Part shown: piece after piece, positions 1-7,257 of the stretch
Layout: the number at the start of each line of letters is the position of its first letter
How positions within the stretch are numbered: the stretch's first letter is position 1
DNA from: Hirschia litorea
Lineage (GTDB): Bacteria > Pseudomonadota > Alphaproteobacteria > Caulobacterales > Hyphomonadaceae
Reading direction: 5' to 3'
NCBI RefSeq assembly: GCF_042665075.1
Contig: NZ_JBHTBR010000009.1
Location: forward strand, 1 to 64,000
Length of the DNA: 64,000 bases
Program-made: the position numbers and the translations under genes
Notes under the pieces: generated by a model
Seen by the model: only the letters and a program-made list of their open reading frames with translations
Databases searched by the model: none
Told to the model about the DNA's origin: nothing

Positions 1-78
1 ATTCCCACGTCAACTCGAGCTATGAATATCGTTTCGGCCGAACAGCTCACTCAATTGGAAACCAGAAAACTGCCCTAA
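1..78 (+). CDS. Possible C-terminal end of a truncated gene
   Basis: Frame 1 is open from the first base to a TAA at 76-78 and reads as 25 residues ending in ETRKLP. No start is visible inside the window and the product cannot be recognised. It is listed because the first copy of the interspersed repeat begins 4 bases after this stop, the arrangement seen after other plus-strand genes here. An open frame of this length could be chance. Confidence 0.2.
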   Translation: MPTSTRAMNIVSAEQLTQLETRKLP

Positions 79-82
79 GCTG

Positions 83-136
83 AATGTCGCCTTTTGGCGA
101 AACTCTTCCTGTTCATCATGGCATAATTGGCCCTAA
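83..136 (+). repeat. Interspersed repeat, copy A
   Basis: This copy has the core TTTTGGCGAAAC, then TTCCTGTTCATCATGGCAT, then AATTGGCCCTAA. It is nearly identical to copy B at 1103-1156 and to the two units of copy E at 4652-4735, and is weakly conserved in copies C and D. Read in one frame it gives FGETLPVHHGIIGP, and several differences between copies A and D fall on third codon positions. The copy may therefore be a coding remnant rather than a recombination site. Confidence 0.75.
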
Positions 137-172
137 GGCGGCTGATGAACGGATCGAAATTTCAGTCTGATT

Positions 173-514
173 TTATTCAGATGAAAATAAGTTAGGTTGA
201 GACAGTAAGCGTTCTTTAGCTAATGAAAGATCACTTTGATACAACTTAAATAACTCAATCTTCTTTTTGCTCAATTCTTGTTGAAATTCATCAGCAAGCT
301 GTATAGTGCCGTTAAATTTGGGTATCGGCATGAGCTCATCTGCTAAATCGCAAATCACCAACCATTCCTTCTCGCGTAAAGGAATTGAGTTTTTGATCCG
401 GAAATTATCCAACATCTCTATTCTGTCAGCCCAACCGTCATCAAAATGATCTAACAGATTTATATCCTGTTTTTGTAGTAAATATTGCATGCAGATTTTT
501 TTATTTGTTTCCAT
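173..514 (-). CDS. Putative immunity protein, 113 aa, downstream of a toxin tail
   Basis: The chosen ATG at 514 begins METNKK and overlaps the stop of the upstream toxin-tail frame by 14 bases, so the two are probably translationally coupled. Frame 173-775 stays open further upstream, but that part runs antisense to the toxin tail and looks like noise. The product is a small, charged, soluble protein with no signal peptide. Charged stretches such as WADRIEMLDNFRIKN and the position just after a toxin C-terminus fit an immunity protein. No specific immunity family is recognised. Confidence 0.55.
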   Translation of the reverse strand: METNKKICMQYLLQKQDINLLDHFDDGWADRIEMLDNFRIKNSIPLREKEWLVICDLADELMPIPKFNGTIQLADEFQQELSKKKIELFKLYQSDLSLAKERLLSQPNLFSSE

Positions 515-731
515 CATTGGTAATTTTAGTCTTTGGTTCAATGATTTCACCTGTTGCATCATTCCTAAAAGCATGAGTTTCAAATGTTGTACCATCCGGT
601 CCAGTATGAGAGCCAGAAGAAACTTTCTGTATGTCTTGTGGGGTACCACCTGCCCGTTGTGCCACAAAGTCGGCAGTTTTAGCAGGGTGCCTAAGCACTG
701 ATGCGCGATCATTTTCATATGACAGATAAAG
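501..731 (-). pseudogene. C-terminal tail of a polymorphic toxin, N-terminus missing
   Basis: The frame is open from a TAG just above about 731 to a TAA at 501-503. The part from a GTG at 698 onward gives 65 residues, including HTGPDGTTFETHAFRND and ATGEIIEPKTKI, a Gly/Asp/Thr-rich composition typical of the variable C-terminus of Rhs- or CDI-like toxins. No ATG or delivery domain is present, so it is an orphan tail. The adjacent downstream 113-aa gene is the likely immunity gene. The toxin class is not recognised. A GTG start at 698 would allow a short free-standing protein. Confidence 0.45.
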
Positions 732-997
732 CTATTGCAAATGGCATGTACCTCAAAACACTTTCGCCCAAACAAACAACAGCAATTCTGGCAAGCCTAG
801 TTTTAGAAGATAAACTCAAGAAGAAACAATATAGATACGTCGTACATATAGTTGATTTGTTGACCGACATTTATCCAGAATATGAATTGCCGCATATAGC
901 GTTTCAATCAATGCTGGAAGATAGGTTTTTGAGTAAATATCCAAACCTCAATGACATTCCAAAAGATAAAATCGCTTTTTTAATCACCTTGCTATGA
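719..997 (+). CDS. Small hypothetical protein, possibly a gene fragment
   Basis: From the ATG at 719 the frame encodes 92 residues rich in Leu, Lys and Tyr, with a convincing mixed-helix composition (TAILASLVLEDKLKKKQYR and YPEYELPHIAF). It has no signal peptide or recognised motif. Its 5' end touches the divergent toxin-tail frame at about 720-731, so the start may be a rearrangement junction. No clear ribosome binding site is seen. It could be the C-terminal half of an immunity-like protein. The next interspersed repeat lies about 100 bases beyond its stop. Confidence 0.4.
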   Translation: MTDKAIANGMYLKTLSPKQTTAILASLVLEDKLKKKQYRYVVHIVDLLTDIYPEYELPHIAFQSMLEDRFLSKYPNLNDIPKDKIAFLITLL

Positions 998-1102
998 ATT
1001 CAAATCAAAGCTTCAATCGCATTGAATCTTGAAGGCACGAGTCACAACCTAAAAAATAGCCATTCAATGAATTACTTTTCAGCCTAAATTCAGTGATGAG
1101 GA

Positions 1103-1156
1103 AATGTCCGCTTTTGGCGAAACTATTCCTGTTCATCATGGCATAGTTGGCCCTAA
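1103..1156 (+). repeat. Interspersed repeat, copy B
   Basis: The copy begins AATGTCCGC, followed by the core TTTTGGCGAAAC and ending GGCCCTAA. It differs from copy A at only a few positions (CTATTCC for CTCTTCC, CATAGTTGG for CATAATTGG). GGACATT just beyond its end is the exact complement of AATGTCC at its start, giving this copy short flanking inverted ends. The other copies do not clearly share them. Confidence 0.75.
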
Positions 1157-1265
1157 ATGGACATTCCCTATTAATAGACTGATCGGCGGCTTCATCTCAG
1201 AAGCGGATATTAGACTTGGAGTGTTCTGTAAGGTCCGATTAAACAGGACAACTCGATAGACAACC

Positions 1266-2351
1266 ATGAGGAGCTATGCATTGGACGATCCAATTCTTGA
1301 AGCAGTTTACTACTCGCATCCATTTCCACGATCCAGTGAAGCGCTAACCCTTCTAGGTTTGATATTTGACAAAATTCACTTTCCATATGTTAGTCTACCT
1401 GATGAAGGGTATTCATTTGAGGAGCTTGATGAACGACGCGCCAAGCTAATTAATCTGTTTGAAAAGGAGGCGCACAAGCCGATTGGTCAGAATACGTTGA
1501 CCATGATTATCGCCTTGGATTTCACGCACTGGAAACAATGGGCTAATGAGTTCCTTTACTTTCCGCACTCTTTTAAAGATTCATTGAAGGTGGGAGAATC
1601 TATACCCGCAGGCGCGACCGAAGAGGTCTACAACCTTACATTTCCACCTCGTAAAAACTTTGAACCCTACTTCGATACATTTCGGACTTTTAGCGTTTCT
1701 CCTGAACCCAGACAGTCCGATTCTGGCAACATCATTTACCCAGGCGATTACGTATATTCGGCCGCGGCACTAAATTATGCCGCGCAAAAAGGATTACCCA
1801 TTATAAATGATGAACCCATGCTCGGAATGCCCAAACTCGATGCGGGTTCTCTGAAGCATAACACATCGGCACTTGCTTCAGCGCTTGCCGTTGAGTGTAT
1901 CCAGTTTGTGCTACCTAGCATCCCAAAGTTAGACTTTTCGGAACTGTTGGACTTTCGAGATGAAATGAAACCTCATGTCAAACGCTTTCGACTGGCCATA
2001 CTTAGAATGGCAAAGACTTTAAGCCAACATATAGAAGACGGAGCAGAAGCTGAAGCCATTAGCAATGCTGCAAAGTTCATCGTCGAAACTGAAGTTCAGC
2101 CATTGCTAATCGAGCTTAGAGAATTCGCCGAAAGCGAAAACCGTCCCTGGCACAAACAATTGATTTTGCCTCTAAGAAACCTCTTGAGACCACAATTCTG
2201 GATGATGCCCGAACAAGCTGCGCTGGCTCAACTTGGCGACAAATATTTCTCGTTACTCACTGACCACGAGCTGAGCGTCACAGAAAAGGATAAGCAACTT
2301 CGCCGAAGCCCAATGTACTACCTGCTGGAGATGCAAAAACTCTCTCGCTAA
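1266..2351 (+). CDS. Hypothetical protein, 361 aa
   Basis: This intact gene sits between repeat copies B and C. The ATG at 1266 begins MRSYALDDPILEAVYYSHPF. There is no signal peptide and no membrane segment, and the second half is largely helical, with the segment around residues 225-290 rich in Ala, Glu and Arg. An early patch near FDKIHFPYVSLPDEGYSF and a later NDEPMLGMPKLDAG are the most distinctive stretches. I do not recognise a family. Its setting, alone between two repeats in an accessory island, suggests a mobile cassette gene, possibly defence or stress related, but nothing in the protein proves that. Confidence 0.7.
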   Translation: MRSYALDDPILEAVYYSHPFPRSSEALTLLGLIFDKIHFPYVSLPDEGYSFEELDERRAKLINLFEKEAHKPIGQNTLTMIIALDFTHWKQWANEFLYFPHSFKDSLKVGESIPAGATEEVYNLTFPPRKNFEPYFDTFRTFSVSPEPRQSDSGNIIYPGDYVYSAAALNYAAQKGLPIINDEPMLGMPKLDAGSLKHNTSALASALAVECIQFVLPSIPKLDFSELLDFRDEMKPHVKRFRLAILRMAKTLSQHIEDGAEAEAISNAAKFIVETEVQPLLIELREFAESENRPWHKQLILPLRNLLRPQFWMMPEQAALAQLGDKYFSLLTDHELSVTEKDKQLRRSPMYYLLEMQKLSR

Positions 2352-2417
2352 ATTAGATATTAGGAAGTTCATCAATGTCCGGTTTGCTTCCATTCCGGTC
2401 ATCCGGCATTTGAGGTA

Positions 2418-2473
2418 AAAGTCCGTTATTGGCGATAAATGCCCTGCTTACGAACTGGTGAAATTGGCCCTAA
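2418..2473 (+). repeat. Interspersed repeat, copy C (degenerate)
   Basis: This copy reads AAAGTCCGTTATTGGCGA at its start and AAATTGGCCCTAA at its end, with a diverged middle. The bases after it (CTGATGAACAGA) resemble those following copy A (CTGATGAACGGA), so similarity extends past the core. It lies 66 bases after the stop of the 361-aa gene. Confidence 0.55.
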
Positions 2474-2591
2474 ACCGACTGATGAACAGAAAGCACTATC
2501 AGGCAGACTTGGACCTCAAAGCAGCCTGACACGATTTCTCTCATTAATAAATATTTTTTAAAATACCTTACCGTTCTTTGTCTTTGTACTA

Positions 2592-2996
2592 TTAGTCTAC
2601 AACTCGAATCACAGAGAAAGCTACTTCATCATATTCATCATCAATGCTTTTTATCACCTTGTGTTTCTCTGATGGTGCAAAAGCATCTATTTTTTTAATC
2701 AGCGAGATTTCTAAAGCCTTGCATAGCTTATCAAAGGCTTGATCTACATTTGAAGCCTCACTCTCTGGCGAGTATGTTATCAGCGATGATACGAAAATAG
2801 AATTTATCCAAAACTGATTTTTGGGGACCAATAATTCACTCGAAAATCTATTTAAATATATATAACCATTCTTCTCTATTATCTCACAGTTCAAAAATGT
2901 AAGTATATCACCAACGGATTCACACAAATCACAAGCATTTGTTAGAGGGTAGCGTGGCTCAGGAATCTGCCAAGAATGAACGTTTAATTTAGTCAT
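2592..2996 (-). CDS. Putative immunity protein, 134 aa
   Basis: The ATG at 2996 begins MTKLNVHSWQIPEPRY. It is chosen over an upstream ATG because it follows AGAGGCAAT, a plausible ribosome binding site, and sits just after the stop (3004-3006) of an upstream toxin tail. The protein is acidic and soluble with no signal peptide. It has a core LTNACDLCESVGDILTF and ends in AFSVIRVVD. Size, charge and position fit an immunity protein for the adjacent tail. No named immunity family is recognised. Confidence 0.55.
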   Translation of the reverse strand: MTKLNVHSWQIPEPRYPLTNACDLCESVGDILTFLNCEIIEKNGYIYLNRFSSELLVPKNQFWINSIFVSSLITYSPESEASNVDQAFDKLCKALEISLIKKIDAFAPSEKHKVIKSIDDEYDEVAFSVIRVVD

Positions 2997-3003
2997 ATTG
3001 CCT

Positions 3004-3294
3004 CTATTCCGAATCATGATGTTCATCTGGTTCTGGTGGTCTTACCTGGGGTTTACCTAGATAGGTTTTTCCATCAGGCGCAGAATGAGGTTTCCACTCT
3101 TTCACATTTGGCCTTGGAACATCTCCGTGTGTTTTACCAGGTCCAGGTCGATATTGTTTACCTTCAACAGATTGACCATCTTCATTAGTTTCACCGTGAG
3201 TTGTATATCCCCCATCGTCTTGAGGAATGGAATGAGGGCTACCTTCTGCTTCTGGTAAAGGTCCAGGCGGCTTGCTCCTATTGGCATTGTCAGA
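3004..3294 (-). pseudogene. C-terminal tail of a polymorphic toxin (possibly Ntox24-like)
   Basis: The frame is open from 3294 to a TAG at 3004-3006 (96 residues) with no usable start. It is rich in Pro, Gly, His and Asp, as in GKTHGDVPRPNVKEWKPH and SAPDGKTYLGKPQVRPPEP, which recalls the C-terminal catalytic patches of polymorphic toxin type 24. That family assignment is tentative. The N-terminal part is missing: the frame closes at a stop at 3295-3297, next to an IS6-family remnant, so insertion or deletion probably cut the gene. A different frame of the same DNA contains a 61-codon stretch with an ATG but has no protein-like composition. Confidence 0.5.
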
Positions 3295-3341
3295 TTAAAC
3301 GTCTCATTTCCAACTTAGCCAGCTTTCGCTAAGCTGCAAGC

Positions 3342-3820
3342 ATGAAAACCTCTATCTTTCGTTATTTCAAAACATCGCCCGAAATCATCAAACTTACAGT
3401 GAAGCTTACGTTACCAAACGCCGTCACAAACGAGCAGCATTGAAGTTTTTACGTAAAGCGATGAAACGGTATGGCCCTCCTCGCAATATAGTTACTGATA
3501 AATTGCGTTCATATCGTGCAGCAATGAAGGACATTGGAAATGCTGATAGACAAGTGACAGGACGTTGGTTGAACAACCGATGTGAGAATTCTCACTAGCC
3601 GTTCCGACGACGAGAAAAGATCATGAATAAATTCCGGCAGACCAAGAGCTTGCAAAAATTTATTGCCATTCAATCGTCAATTCACAACCACTTCAATCTG
3701 GAGAGACATCTCTACTCAAGATACAATTTTAAGAGAAACCGCGACGTCGCATTAAGCGAATGGCGGCGGCTAAAGAAACGTCGAAAGCCGAGTATCAGAG
3801 ACCAGTTAGCTTTTGTCTGA
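3342..3820 (+). pseudogene. IS6-family transposase remnant (internally deleted, amber stop)
   Basis: It starts MKTSIFRYFKTSPEII, the typical N-terminus of IS6/IS26-type transposases. It then jumps after about 20 codons to the DDE-domain segment VTKRRHKRAALKFLRKAMKR and RNIVTDKLRSYRAAMKDIG. The segment CENSH-PFRRRE, which carries the conserved C-terminal part of the DDE domain, is broken by an in-frame TAG near 3597. The tail from 3623 on encodes the conserved LQKFIAIQSSIHNHFN region and stops at 3818-3820. The internal deletion and the stop both make it non-functional. Terminal inverted repeats could not be identified with confidence. Confidence 0.85.
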
Positions 3821-3868
3821 CGCCACCGTGCCAATGCATCGAATTTTTTGAAAATGCCTACTGAGTAT

Positions 3869-3886
3869 AAAAAACGATCGTTTTTT
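3869..3886. promoter_or_regulatory. 18-bp perfect palindrome
   Basis: AAAAAACGATCGTTTTTT reads the same on both strands. It lies about 180 bases upstream of the lipoprotein start at 4065 and about 50 bases after the IS6 remnant. A related AAAACGGTCGTTTT occurs at 7158-7171. It could be an operator or, as RNA, a weak terminator; sequence alone does not decide. Confidence 0.35.
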
Positions 3887-3944
3887 AACAATTGATTTTA
3901 CTATCAAATAATTACAGTCAACGACAATTAAGTGGAGCCGAGAT

Positions 3945-3997
3945 GAGGCAATCATTGGCGAGAGACTGCCGATTCATGCTGGTATAATTGGCCCTAA
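3945..3997 (+). repeat. Interspersed repeat, copy D (diverged)
   Basis: The copy reads ATTGGCGAGAGACTGCCG, then ATTCATGCTGGTATAATTGG, then CCCTAA. Against copy A, four of the changes are third-position synonymous changes if read as GE(T/R)LP(V/I)H(H/A)GIIGP, which hints at a coding ancestry. It lies upstream of the lipoprotein gene that starts at 4065. Confidence 0.6.
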
Positions 3998-4064
3998 GCT
4001 GCCTCTTCACACTCTTGTCAAAATACAATACAATTTTATCTCTTAGGGTTGGTTGGGAAAGCTA

Positions 4065-4652
4065 ATGAGGCATTATTTTTGTTGTGCATTAACTGTGGCT
4101 CTTATGTTGGGTTGCAGCTATCCGAATGAAACTAAAAAATCGGAAACCATAACTAAATCTCATATGGCCTCCGGAGCTTTCAGAATTCTGAGGGACGGAA
4201 AATATTTTGCGACTGTGTTTCCAAATGATAATGAAGTTAGTGCCTTTAAACGGGTCGTAGGGTTGTTGGAAGCAGCTGAAATAGGTCAAAAAAATAAATC
4301 ATATAAATTCAATTACAACGAGGCTTTGGCTCTTCTTGATACAGCAGGTGGAACGATGCGTAGAAGGCAAGCTGAAGAATTATTTGTGAATTTTTGGGGT
4401 GGTTATTCTTCTGAGGATGTTAACGTAGGAGACTACTTTGGAGAGTATTTGGGAGATCAAAAACTGTGCTTTCCTGATGCGATTGGCCAGGTTGGTAGAG
4501 GTCGGACAGGAAACAAAAAAAACATTTTTTATGTACGTAGCGTTGGGGTAGTTATGAAACATTCATCTGAAAATAGTGGGTGTTTTGACTTCGATTTAGA
4601 CGATGCAAGGCATTATATTCAAAAAACTTGGCACGATGCAGAGCTTCAATGA
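4065..4652 (+). CDS. Outer- or inner-membrane lipoprotein of unknown function, 195 aa
   Basis: The ATG at 4065 follows GGGAAAG. A TTG at 4053 would add four residues and is less likely. The first 16 residues form a signal peptide ending in the lipobox LMLGC, so the mature protein begins with a lipidated Cys. The mature part has FRILRDGKYFATVFPND, a Tyr/Gly-rich GGYSSEDVNVGDYFGEY segment and a Cys pair near residues 135-170. No family is recognised. The stop codon at 4650-4652 runs directly into repeat copy E, so gene and repeat look like one unit. Confidence 0.7.
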   Translation: MRHYFCCALTVALMLGCSYPNETKKSETITKSHMASGAFRILRDGKYFATVFPNDNEVSAFKRVVGLLEAAEIGQKNKSYKFNYNEALALLDTAGGTMRRRQAEELFVNFWGGYSSEDVNVGDYFGEYLGDQKLCFPDAIGQVGRGRTGNKKNIFYVRSVGVVMKHSSENSGCFDFDLDDARHYIQKTWHDAELQ

Positions 4653-4735
4653 CTGCTTTTGGCGAAACTATTCCTGTTCATCATGGCATAGTTGGCGAAA
4701 CTCTTCCCGTTCATCATGGCATAATTGGCCCTTTT
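4652..4735 (+). repeat. Interspersed repeat, copy E (tandem chimera)
   Basis: Two units are fused head to tail. The first (4657-4695) matches copy B (CTATTCC, CATAGTTGG). The second (4692-4735) is close to copy A (CTCTTCCC, CATAATTGG) and ends GGCCCTTTT. The junction at TTGGCGAAAC is what recombination or unequal exchange between two repeats would leave. It begins at the lipoprotein stop and lies 95 bases from the 3' end of the tyrosine recombinase gene. Confidence 0.7.
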
Positions 4736-4829
4736 CTGTCTCATGAACAACTTCTATCATCAGGCAGAATGGAACCACAAACTGGACACATAAACAAATC
4801 TGTACCCAGTCTGATAGCGTAAATTTTCT

Positions 4830-5474
4830 CTAAAGATCGATCCCTGAAGAAATCTCAAGTGCATCATCCACATCAACACCGAGATATCGAACAGTGCTTT
4901 CAAGTTTTGTATGTCCCAACAACAACTGAACAGCTCTTAGGTTTCCGGTTTTTCGGTAAATGAGGGCTGCTTTAGTTCTTCTAAGTGAGTGCGTTCCATA
5001 AGTTGATGGATTTAAGCCAATGGAGCCGACCCATTGCTGCACAATGCGAGCATATTGCCGTGTCGATAAACGCTTTGAAGTACACAAACGACTTTGAAAC
5101 AAATAATCACTGGATTGAAGACGATGGTCTATCAGAACTTTTTTGATAGATTTTCGTGTGTTGTCGGTAATTTCAAATATGACTGGCCGTCCAGTTTTCT
5201 TTTGAATGATTGTTGCACGCTCTTTGACTTCTCCGCCTGAAGCAACATCTCCCACTGTCAAACGAACCAAATCACAGCCTCTTAGTTTGCTATCCAAGGC
5301 TAGATTGAACAGCGCCAAATTTCGGATATTCTTTTCCATTTCAAGGCGTGTTCTGATTGCCCATACTTCTTTCATCTTAAGAGCTGGTTTTTGTCCGGTT
5401 AGCCTTCCAAGGTGATTTGCACTTTGTTCATGGTCTGGACAGTTTAGGGCTGGGAATTCCTGACGGTTTTTCAT
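4830..5474 (-). CDS. Short tyrosine recombinase, catalytic domain only
   Basis: The product belongs to the phage-integrase/XerCD superfamily. The start at 5474 (MKNRQEFPAL) is chosen because TGGAGATC precedes it; an ATG at 5531 would add 19 unconvincing residues. The 214-aa protein lacks the usual N-terminal core-binding SAM-like domain and keeps only the catalytic domain. The first catalytic Arg lies in SKLRGCDLVRL, the HxxR box in THSLRRTKA, the second His in LLLGHTKLEST and the nucleophile Tyr in VRYLG. All active-site residues are present, so it is probably functional. This short family is common in alphaproteobacteria, often near mobile DNA. Here it borders the repeat-rich island and ParDE. 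Confidence 0.88.
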   Translation of the reverse strand: MKNRQEFPALNCPDHEQSANHLGRLTGQKPALKMKEVWAIRTRLEMEKNIRNLALFNLALDSKLRGCDLVRLTVGDVASGGEVKERATIIQKKTGRPVIFEITDNTRKSIKKVLIDHRLQSSDYLFQSRLCTSKRLSTRQYARIVQQWVGSIGLNPSTYGTHSLRRTKAALIYRKTGNLRAVQLLLGHTKLESTVRYLGVDVDDALEISSGIDL

Positions 5475-5554
5475 TGATGATCTCCAATAAACAGCCATCA
5501 CCAAAATTGGGATGACATGAGAAGAGTCCATGCAATTTTCTGACAGAACCTGAC

Positions 5555-5845
5555 CTATAAATGGTTTTCCGGATTTTGCCGCCCATGAAGGAAAGCGTGA
5601 ATAATCACGGCATCGTCTTTGAGTTCATAGTAGATGAAATGTTCTTCGACTGGCAGTTTGCGCAGCCCTGCTTTGAGGTCACTGACATCTTGTCCAATCC
5701 GGGGATGCTCAAGGATATTCATCAACCCCATATTGAGGTCGTGCTTATACATTTCAACTTGAGTTTCACCCCAGTTTTTCAATGTCCATTCAGCAATATT
5801 TTCAAGTTGCCGTTCAGCCGGCTTAGTTATTATCAGTCGAGGCAT
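5555..5845 (-). CDS. parE: ParE/RelE-superfamily toxin
   Basis: This is the toxin of a type II toxin-antitoxin pair; ParE proteins poison DNA gyrase. The start at 5845 (MPRLIITKPAERQLENIAEW) matches the usual ParE N-terminus. A longer start at 5872 would add nine residues and overlap the antitoxin more. Conserved features include the early helix IAEWTLKNWGETQ, the central RIGQDVSDLKAGLRKLP, and the C-terminal YYELKDDAVIIHAFLHGRQ strand and turn. It overlaps the upstream antitoxin gene by 23 bases, as expected for a coupled pair. Confidence 0.9.
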   Translation of the reverse strand: MPRLIITKPAERQLENIAEWTLKNWGETQVEMYKHDLNMGLMNILEHPRIGQDVSDLKAGLRKLPVEEHFIYYELKDDAVIIHAFLHGRQNPENHL

Positions 5846-6092
5846 TCTTCGCGCGTGTCCAGACGCCTTCAATAAAGGCTGATACGTCTTCTTTGGTTTC
5901 TAGACTTTTATATTCGCCGCTTTCAAATGCTTTCTGGCTGGTCTCAATCATAGACTTCAATTCATTGCGCTCTTGGTCCTTGCGAACAAGTTCACGCAGG
6001 TACTCGCTATCATTTCCATAGCGACCAGAATTTACCTGTGACTTAATCCAGTCATCCATGGGTTCGGGAAGTGTAATTGTTTTACGTATCAT
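5823..6092 (-). CDS. parD: ParD-family antitoxin
   Basis: The 89-aa protein begins MIRKTITLPEPMDDWI. This is the beta strand plus helix of a ribbon-helix-helix DNA-binding domain, followed by VNSGRYGNDSEYLRELVR, a hallmark ParD segment. The C-terminal half (KSMIETSQKAFESGEY) is the flexible toxin-wrapping part. It precedes and overlaps parE. A 17-bp palindrome directly upstream (6099-6115) is the likely autoregulatory operator. The pair may stabilise the island, together with the adjacent recombinase. Confidence 0.9.
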   Translation of the reverse strand: MIRKTITLPEPMDDWIKSQVNSGRYGNDSEYLRELVRKDQERNELKSMIETSQKAFESGEYKSLETKEDVSAFIEGVWTRAKNASTDNN

Positions 6093-6098
6093 GCAGTT

Positions 6099-6115
6099 AT
6101 CATACTAAGTATGAT
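6099..6115. promoter_or_regulatory. Palindromic operator upstream of parD
   Basis: ATCATACTAAGTATGAT is a perfect 8-bp inverted repeat around a single central base. It lies 7 bases before the parD start codon on the minus strand. Position and symmetry fit binding of the ParD ribbon-helix-helix dimer for autorepression. Binding itself is inferred. Confidence 0.65.
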
Positions 6116-6236
6116 GCATGGCTGTCAAATACTGTTTCATTAAGTAAATCCACCTTCTGTCCCGGTTCGTAGGTCTGGCAAGACAGAAGATGGTTCAGGC
6201 GACCCTGAATATACGCATGAAACACTCTTGAACGCT

Positions 6237-6347
6237 TCACAGACATACTAAGATACTCCTTAAAGACATCTCATTCAAATCAGACGGAAACGTACTGGCG
6301 AGGCGAAAGTCTATATTGTTGTTCCACGAACCACCGCGTATCACACG
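6237..6347 (-). pseudogene. C-terminal fragment of a formylglycine-generating-enzyme-like (SUMF1/EgtB-type) gene
   Basis: The minus-strand frame reads RVIRGGSWNNNIDFRLAS and ends at a TGA at 6237-6239. RVxRGGSW followed by a short turn and an R-containing strand is the signature C-terminal motif of the FGE-sulfatase domain. Upstream codons (up to about 6365) do not continue the family, so only the last 36 codons survive. The product would be non-functional. It lies between parD and the diverged repeat at 6549-6632. Confidence 0.6.
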
Positions 6348-6548
6348 TTTCGAACAAGGGAGTGTTCACGATCAGGAAAAAGGCTTGAGCCGATGACCCA
6401 ACAAGGCACGGTTGGGCCCCGCGCATGAGCTCGCTGGGTGTATACGACTAAAAAATCTACTTTAAATTGCGGATCTTCCACAGTTATTTTGCCCGCAACA
6501 CCGACCTATGCCATAGCGGTAAGGTCAAAATCGCTGCTGGATTTTAAC

Positions 6549-6632
6549 ATCGAAGTTGGACCACCGAAGCTAAGCACTTCAATTAATGCCAGATCTAACT
6601 TAGTAAGTGGATCACCTAAATGGGGCAGACCA
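6549..6632 (-). repeat. Diverged repeat, copy 1
   Basis: This stretch aligns along its length with 8186-8270, with shared blocks including GGTCTGCCCC and TGAAGTGCTT (minus strand) and a one-base indel. On the minus strand copy 1 reads GLPHLGDPLTKLDLALIEVL in an open frame that soon hits a stop. Both copies may be decayed pieces of one gene or element. The family is not recognised. Confidence 0.5.
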
Positions 6633-6668
6633 AGTGGGAAGCGCAAAGTTAAAGGTGTTCACTTCCAA

Positions 6669-6869
6669 TTATTGTTTACAAACGAACCCTGTTTCGGATA
6701 CTTTCTGAACAGCCTCTTTTGCACCGCATGTTTTAGTAGCGATAGTAATAATTTCATCAAGTGAAGATAGTTTGACTACATTGTTCTGCTTCGTATCAGA
6801 TGGTGCCCCTACTGCACACCCAGAAATAAACAGTGATGTGCAACAGGTAAAAACCGATAATTTTTGCAT
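6669..6869 (-). CDS. Small lipoprotein, 66 aa
   Basis: The protein has a signal sequence MQKLSVFTCCTSLFISGC whose lipobox ISGC predicts a lipidated Cys18. The mature 49 residues contain SLDEIITIATKTCGAKEAVQ and end GFVCKQ, with two further Cys that may pair. The ATG at 6869 follows GAGGTATC and overlaps the stop of the upstream Fic-like fragment (TAATG), so the two are read together. The function is unknown. An antisense open frame at 6438-6764 on the plus strand has no protein-like features and was not annotated. Confidence 0.65.
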   Translation of the reverse strand: MQKLSVFTCCTSLFISGCAVGAPSDTKQNNVVKLSSLDEIITIATKTCGAKEAVQKVSETGFVCKQ

Positions 6870-7027
6870 TAAGATACCTCGATAGGTATAGCACTGGCTT
6901 TTCCCTTCATCTCAGCGAGATAATGGTACGCCTGTGCTACTGCACGTAAAATTGCCTTAGTTTCCAAATCCTGCTTGGGTGGTAGTTCGGCTAAAATATA
7001 CGTTTTTTTAACATGTAACCAAAACAT
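6869..7027 (-). pseudogene. N-terminal fragment of a Fic-family protein
   Basis: From an ATG at 7027 the frame encodes 52 residues. YILAELPPKQDLETKAIL followed by YHYLAEMKGKASAIP matches the Fic N-terminal (Fic_N) pattern of LPP, DLET, an Ala-rich helix, then (A/G)ELKGxAxxIP. A TAA right after IPIEVS removes the rest, including the catalytic HPFxxGNGR loop, so it cannot AMPylate. Fic_N binds or regulates the catalytic Fic domain in intact proteins. A 7-bp inverted repeat (ACATAAT/ATTATGT, 7024-7042) overlaps its start. Confidence 0.5.
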
Positions 7028-7157
7028 AATAAACGATTATGTATAAGGTGTATATGATCCATATGCTATGAAAACTCATGATAAAACTAAATATGTATCT
7101 ATTTAGTAACTATTCGCTGTATACACATTCACGTCAGCTGCTTTATCGGTAAACCGA

Positions 7158-7171
7158 AAAACGGTCGTTTT
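7158..7171. promoter_or_regulatory. Short palindrome related to 3869-3886
   Basis: AAAACGGTCGTTTT is symmetric except for the central GT. It resembles the palindrome near 3.88 kb. It lies between the ClpP-like gene's 3' end and the Fic-like fragment. The rest of 7028-7257 is AT-rich with no open frame that I can support. Confidence 0.25.
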
Positions 7172-7257
7172 ATAAAACGTAAAATTTCTACTTTAGAAAT
7201 CTATTATTTCTAGTGGGGCTGACGGTTCCATATATAGTGGAATGATTCTAGAGTGGA

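Noticed and set aside
83..4735. Classical integron with attC sites
   Set aside because: The repeats have no GTTRRRY/RYYYAAC core pair and no consistent internal inverted structure. The recombinase is a short catalytic-domain type, with no sign of an IntI-specific insert. Only the layout is integron-like.
6438..6764. 108-codon plus-strand open frame
   Set aside because: It lies over the diverged repeat and antisense to the lipoprotein gene, has no ribosome binding site, and has no protein-like composition.
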